DNA of 46,975 nt, from positions 1 through 46,975 of the forward strand of contig CALAMC010000022.1 of assembly GCA_937925655.1 (NCBI GenBank). The letters run 5' to 3'. The position numbers and the translations under genes were made by a program. Below, one piece after another: positions 43,564-46,975 of this stretch. The notes under the pieces are model-generated. The model was not told where the DNA came from, searched no databases, and was given only the letters and a program-made list of their open reading frames with translations. The stretch comes from an uncultured candidate division Zixibacteria bacterium (GTDB lineage Bacteria > Zixibacteria > MSB-5A5 > GN15 > PGXB01). Numbering within the stretch: the stretch's first letter is position 1; the number at the start of each line of letters is the position of its first letter.

Positions 43564-45069
43564 ATGAAGATGTCAAATGGTTTAAGCAAAGCGGCGATTC
43601 TGATAACACTGGCGGGCTGTCTGTTTGTCGGCGGTTCACTATCAGCGGCCGAACAGGATTTCTTCGATATCTTCCCCATCCAGGTTGAAGGAAAAATCTA
43701 CGGGCAAATCATCGGCGATTTTAACGGCGATAATCTTAATGACGTCGTCATTTTCTATTCACCGACCGATAATCCCGATACCCGATTTGCCGGGTTATGC
43801 CTTAATCGCGGTTCTCATGGTTTCGCTGAACGTCCCGATTATCTGATGCGTCTTCCCCAGACGGCTGTGCAGGTGGATAAATGCAATGTCGATGCCGACG
43901 CCGCCGTCGAAATCGTCTTTCTTGATGCCGATGGAGCCGCTTTTATCGATTTTGACCCCGCCACTGGTTTGACCAGCCCTCGCCGCCTGATTCGTCAGAA
44001 TACCATTTACTCCATGCCGGTATTCAGCGGCATTATTGTTGAACCGTTTTTCATCCAGTTTGAAGAAAAAAATGACAAAGTGGCCGTCATCCCGACTTCC
44101 AAAGGGTATGTCATTTTCGAAAGGGAAGAAGTCGGCACCTATGAAATTCTCAACCAATTATCCCTTCCGATTTTCAGCTATAAGCCCGAAAAAGAATTGA
44201 AAGATTTCCGGGGGGGCCGACGGGCCTCCTTCAGCACCGAATTGGCCTCGATTCGCGCCAATGACTGCAACAAAGACGGTCTGACCGACCTGTATTTCTA
44301 TTGGGGTCATAAAATATGCTGTTTCATCCAGGACAGCACCGGTAATTTCCCGACCGACCCGAACGTGAACCTTTCGTTTTTCCCGGAGAATATGGACGGA
44401 TTTATGCAGACGTGGCTTGATGATTTGAACGGCGATGACCGCATCGATGCCGTCGTTTCATACACCTCCGGCGGCATTACCAATGCCGAGACAACGCTGT
44501 CCTTTTATTTGTGTGGTCCCGACGGAAAAATGTCGAAAAGCAACAAACGGGAAATAAGACTGTCCGATTCACACTGCAATTTGATTATCAATGATTACAA
44601 TAATGACCGCCAGCCCGAACTGGTTGTCCCAGCGCTGGAATTGGGGACGATTGCGGCCACCAAAATGTTTTTGATGAAAAAAGCCGATCTGCACCTTCTC
44701 ATATATAACCTGGTCGGAGGTATCCCCGAAGAAGAGCCGCGCTCCCGCAAAAAGGTCGAGTTCCGTTTCAATTTCGATCATCCTCAACCCACGCGGGAAG
44801 TGTCGCTGGACTGGTCCACCGATTTCAACGGCGATAATCTGCATGACCTGGTTTTTGTTGATGGCGGGGGTAATATCAAGATATATTGGGGCGATTATAA
44901 GGATTTCCTGTCGAATCGGCCCGACCTCGAAATCCCGCTGGACCATCCCGCGACCGTTATGCCGGTCAGCATGGGTGGCGATGGTCTGGCCGATATGGTC
45001 GTGGAACATAATTTGAAGGGCAAATTTGACCGGATTACTATACTAAAAAACCGGGGGAAAAGACGTTAA
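43564..45069 (+). CDS. Secreted FG-GAP/VCBS-repeat protein
   Basis: A 501-residue exported protein with signal peptide (MKMSNGLSKAAILITLAGC, end LSAAEQ). FG-GAP-like calcium loops recur: IGDFNGDNLNDVVIF, ANDCNKDGLTDLYFYW, DDLNGDDRIDAVV, NDYNNDRQPELVV and STDFNGDNLHDLVFVD, indicating an integrin-type propeller. ATG 43564 is preferred over a TTG at 43558; ATG 43570 is also possible. The Cys at the signal end (AGC) could be a lipobox but is followed by more hydrophobic residues, so secretion is more likely. Three bases separate it from the YbbR gene. Role unknown. Confidence 0.85.
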   Translation: MKMSNGLSKAAILITLAGCLFVGGSLSAAEQDFFDIFPIQVEGKIYGQIIGDFNGDNLNDVVIFYSPTDNPDTRFAGLCLNRGSHGFAERPDYLMRLPQTAVQVDKCNVDADAAVEIVFLDADGAAFIDFDPATGLTSPRRLIRQNTIYSMPVFSGIIVEPFFIQFEEKNDKVAVIPTSKGYVIFEREEVGTYEILNQLSLPIFSYKPEKELKDFRGGRRASFSTELASIRANDCNKDGLTDLYFYWGHKICCFIQDSTGNFPTDPNVNLSFFPENMDGFMQTWLDDLNGDDRIDAVVSYTSGGITNAETTLSFYLCGPDGKMSKSNKREIRLSDSHCNLIINDYNNDRQPELVVPALELGTIAATKMFLMKKADLHLLIYNLVGGIPEEEPRSRKKVEFRFNFDHPQPTREVSLDWSTDFNGDNLHDLVFVDGGGNIKIYWGDYKDFLSNRPDLEIPLDHPATVMPVSMGGDGLADMVVEHNLKGKFDRITILKNRGKRR

Positions 45070-45072
45070 ATT

Positions 45073-45990
45073 ATGCCAAGGTTGTTCGAAAATCTATGGG
45101 TTAAAATCGCCGCTTTAGGACTGGCCTTTTTATTGTGGCTCCATGTCGCCACCGAAAAAAACTACCAGATGCAACTGGCTCTTCCCCTGACGCAGGTGGA
45201 ATTATCCGGCGACTTGACCCTGATCGAACCACCCCCGGAATCGGTGCTGGTGGTGGTCACGGCCGATGGCAAAAGTCTGTTGTCCAACGACTGGAAAAAA
45301 AGCGGCCTGCGACTGGTAATTTCCCAGAGCCGGCCGGGACGATTCAAAGGCACGCTGTCCACCGATAATATCAGCCTCGTCCGGGGTGAACGGGTCGGTC
45401 TGGTCGAGGTCATCGCCCCCCGCGAATTCAATTTCAATTGCGACCATGTCGAAAGCCGCAACGTCTCGGTAATCAATCGTTTTGTCGCTCTGCCCGGCGA
45501 GGGATTTGCCCTCGGCAAAGCCGATTCCCTGGTGCCCTCCGAGGTGACCATCTCCGGCCCCCGCACCGCCATCCGCGGCATTGACTTCGTGGAAACCGAA
45601 CTCGATTCACTTACCGGCGTTCGCAATGACTTTTCCATGAAAGTAGCCCTGATCAATCCCGGCGCCTATGGCGTTAAAGTCCGGCCCGATACCATCACTC
45701 TTTTCGTCAATGTTATCCCGGTCAGGACCATTACCTTGGTCAATGTTCCGATAACAATCCGCAATTTGCCCGACAGCACTGGCTTTGCATATTATCCCCG
45801 CACGGTTGACCTGCGTTTGCGCGGCCGCCCCGATCTGGTCGATACTCTCAAAGCCACGAATATCCCGGCCGAAGCCGATTACAACCGGGCCGACGCCGGA
45901 GGTTTTACCGCCGTAAAAATCACACTCCCCGACGCAGTGCAAATCCTCGCCCGCACCGTCGATTCGGTCCAGATTGTTGTCCGACCATGA
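45073..45990 (+). CDS. YbbR-like domain membrane-anchored protein
   Basis: A 305-residue protein with one N-terminal membrane anchor (LWVKIAALGLAFLLWLHVAT), the standard start of YbbR/CdaR-type proteins, then about three YbbR repeats on the outer side: SVLVVVTADGKSLLSNDW, PSEVTISGPRTAIRGIDFVETE and RTVDLRLRGRPDLVDTL. In Firmicutes such proteins regulate the diadenylate cyclase CdaA, but no cyclase gene is in the window. Its stop overlaps the tsaD start by four bases (ATGA). Confidence 0.85.
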   Translation: MPRLFENLWVKIAALGLAFLLWLHVATEKNYQMQLALPLTQVELSGDLTLIEPPPESVLVVVTADGKSLLSNDWKKSGLRLVISQSRPGRFKGTLSTDNISLVRGERVGLVEVIAPREFNFNCDHVESRNVSVINRFVALPGEGFALGKADSLVPSEVTISGPRTAIRGIDFVETELDSLTGVRNDFSMKVALINPGAYGVKVRPDTITLFVNVIPVRTITLVNVPITIRNLPDSTGFAYYPRTVDLRLRGRPDLVDTLKATNIPAEADYNRADAGGFTAVKITLPDAVQILARTVDSVQIVVRP

Positions 45991-46975
45991 TCATCCTCGG
46001 TGTCGAAAGTTCCTGCGATGAGACCTCTGTGGCCGTCGTCGAAAATTGCGATAACGTCCTCTCCAACGTCATCTTAAGCCAGCTGATTCATTCCGATTAT
46101 GGCGGCGTTGTACCGGAACTGGCCAGCCGGGAACATCTCAAAGCCATAACCACCGTCTATCGCGAAGCGCTGGATAAAGCCGGTATCGCCCCCGAACAAA
46201 TCGACCTGTTCGCCGCCACCTATGGCCCCGGTCTGGTCGGCGCCCTTCTGGTCGGACTGAATTTCGCCAAAGGCCTGGCTTTCGGTTATGATAAACCCTT
46301 CGTGGCGGTCAATCATCTGGAAGGCCATATCACGGCCAACATGATTACCCATAAAGACGCCCTGCCGCAAAAACATCTGACTTTGATTATTTCCGGCGGA
46401 CATACTTCGCTGGTTTTGGTCAATGGTTTCGGCGACTATATCATGCTCGGCCAGACGCGCGATGATGCCGTCGGGGAGGCCTACGACAAAGTCGCCAAAC
46501 TGCTCGGACTCGGTTATCCCGGCGGACATCTCATCGACAAACTGGCCAAAGATGGTGACCGCCGTTTCCACAAATTCCCGCGCGGGATGATCAAAGAAGA
46601 CAATTTCGACTTTTCATACTCCGGCCTCAAAACGGCCGTAGCCCTTTATGTCAAAGATATCGGCGATAAAAAAGTGAAGGCGTGCCTGCCCGATATTTGC
46701 GCGTCGTTTCAGGAAGCGGCGCTGGAAGTACTCGTGGATAAAACTGCCCGGGCCGCCCATGAATACGGCGTCGAAGCCGTTACCCTTAGCGGCGGCGTTG
46801 CCTCCAACAGCCGCCTCAAGGAATTGATGCAGGAAGAACTGGCGAAAACCAACGTCAGGTTTTTCTTTCCGCCGCCGGATTTATGCACCGATAACGCCGC
46901 CATGATCGCCGCGACCGGATATTTGCGCTACAAGATGGACGGCCCCTCGAACCTGACCATCAACGCCGTCCCCTA
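45987..46975 (+). CDS. tsaD: tRNA N6-threonylcarbamoyladenosine transferase TsaD (3' end outside window)
   Basis: TsaD transfers the threonylcarbamoyl group to A37 of ANN-decoding tRNAs with TsaB/TsaE. The first 329 residues are present and reach the window edge without a stop. Signatures: GVESSCDETSVAVV at the N-terminus, GGVVPELASREHL, the metal-binding HLEGH (HxxxH), LIISGGHTSLVLV, GEAYDKVAKLLGLGYPGG, FDFSYSGLKTAV, TLSGGVASNSRLK and the C-terminal CTDNAAMIA with the third metal ligand. Family length is ~335-345 residues, so only a short end is missing. It starts at ATG overlapping the YbbR gene stop. Confidence 0.96.
   Translation, partial: MIILGVESSCDETSVAVVENCDNVLSNVILSQLIHSDYGGVVPELASREHLKAITTVYREALDKAGIAPEQIDLFAATYGPGLVGALLVGLNFAKGLAFGYDKPFVAVNHLEGHITANMITHKDALPQKHLTLIISGGHTSLVLVNGFGDYIMLGQTRDDAVGEAYDKVAKLLGLGYPGGHLIDKLAKDGDRRFHKFPRGMIKEDNFDFSYSGLKTAVALYVKDIGDKKVKACLPDICASFQEAALEVLVDKTARAAHEYGVEAVTLSGGVASNSRLKELMQEELAKTNVRFFFPPPDLCTDNAAMIAATGYLRYKMDGPSNLTINAVP

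Overview
The window looks like a piece of chromosome from an uncultured Gram-negative bacterium of the Fibrobacteres-Chlorobi-Bacteroidetes (FCB) neighbourhood; Candidatus Zixibacteria or a relative is my best guess. The reasons are very long secreted Ig/cadherin-like repeat proteins, dockerin-like C-termini with INLLDIL-type loops, a single type IX-style sorting tail (NYPNPFNPAT), an OmpA-type outer-membrane protein and several lipoproteins. This is inference from gene style; there is no rRNA or marker phylogeny to confirm it. No tRNA, rRNA, CRISPR array, insertion sequence or prophage was seen.

Layout. (1) 1-23.2 kb, surface and secretome island, all on the + strand: the 3' part of a giant protein with 28 in-window copies of a ~97-residue repeat; a second repeat protein 15 bases downstream with four copies of the same repeat, eleven more divergent cadherin-like modules and a dockerin; a codon-biased 1154-residue secreted protein with a dockerin pair; a subtilisin-like protease with PKD, cohesin-like and dockerin modules; and a small secreted protein with a type IX-like sorting tail. 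Each transcription unit ends in a hairpin terminator, and the last three genes have long, apparently structured leaders. (2) 23.2-28.8 kb: an AT-rich gap, a glycoside hydrolase family 35-like protein with odd active-site positions, a gamma-glutamyltranspeptidase lipoprotein, and a convergent bactofilin-like membrane protein. (3) 28.8-37 kb: cstA, divergent from the bactofilin gene over a symmetric shared promoter, then a tight run encoding diguanylate cyclase, NagZ, AnmK and a SpoIID-type protein, followed by an unrecognised two-part protein. (4) 36.9-39.9 kb, minus strand: an OmpA/thrombospondin-3 protein and a GT4 glycosyltransferase. (5) 40-47 kb, plus strand: an endonuclease V homologue lacking one catalytic Asp, an M20 amidohydrolase, a beta-propeller protein, an FG-GAP protein, a YbbR-like protein and the start of tsaD.

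How the genes fit together. The first 23 kb may encode an extracellular assembly: acidic, probably calcium-bound repeat fibres plus dockerin proteins with nearly the same specificity residues, and a protease carrying both a cohesin-like and a dockerin domain. The nagZ-anmK-spoIID block is a coherent route for glycan-strand cleavage and anhydro-MurNAc recovery, headed by a c-di-GMP synthase gene. The most unusual items are the mosaic repeat array, the cohesin/dockerin set, the SLOG-like plus DUF2971/AbiGi-like protein at 35.8 kb, the altered endonuclease V and the symmetric cstA promoter.
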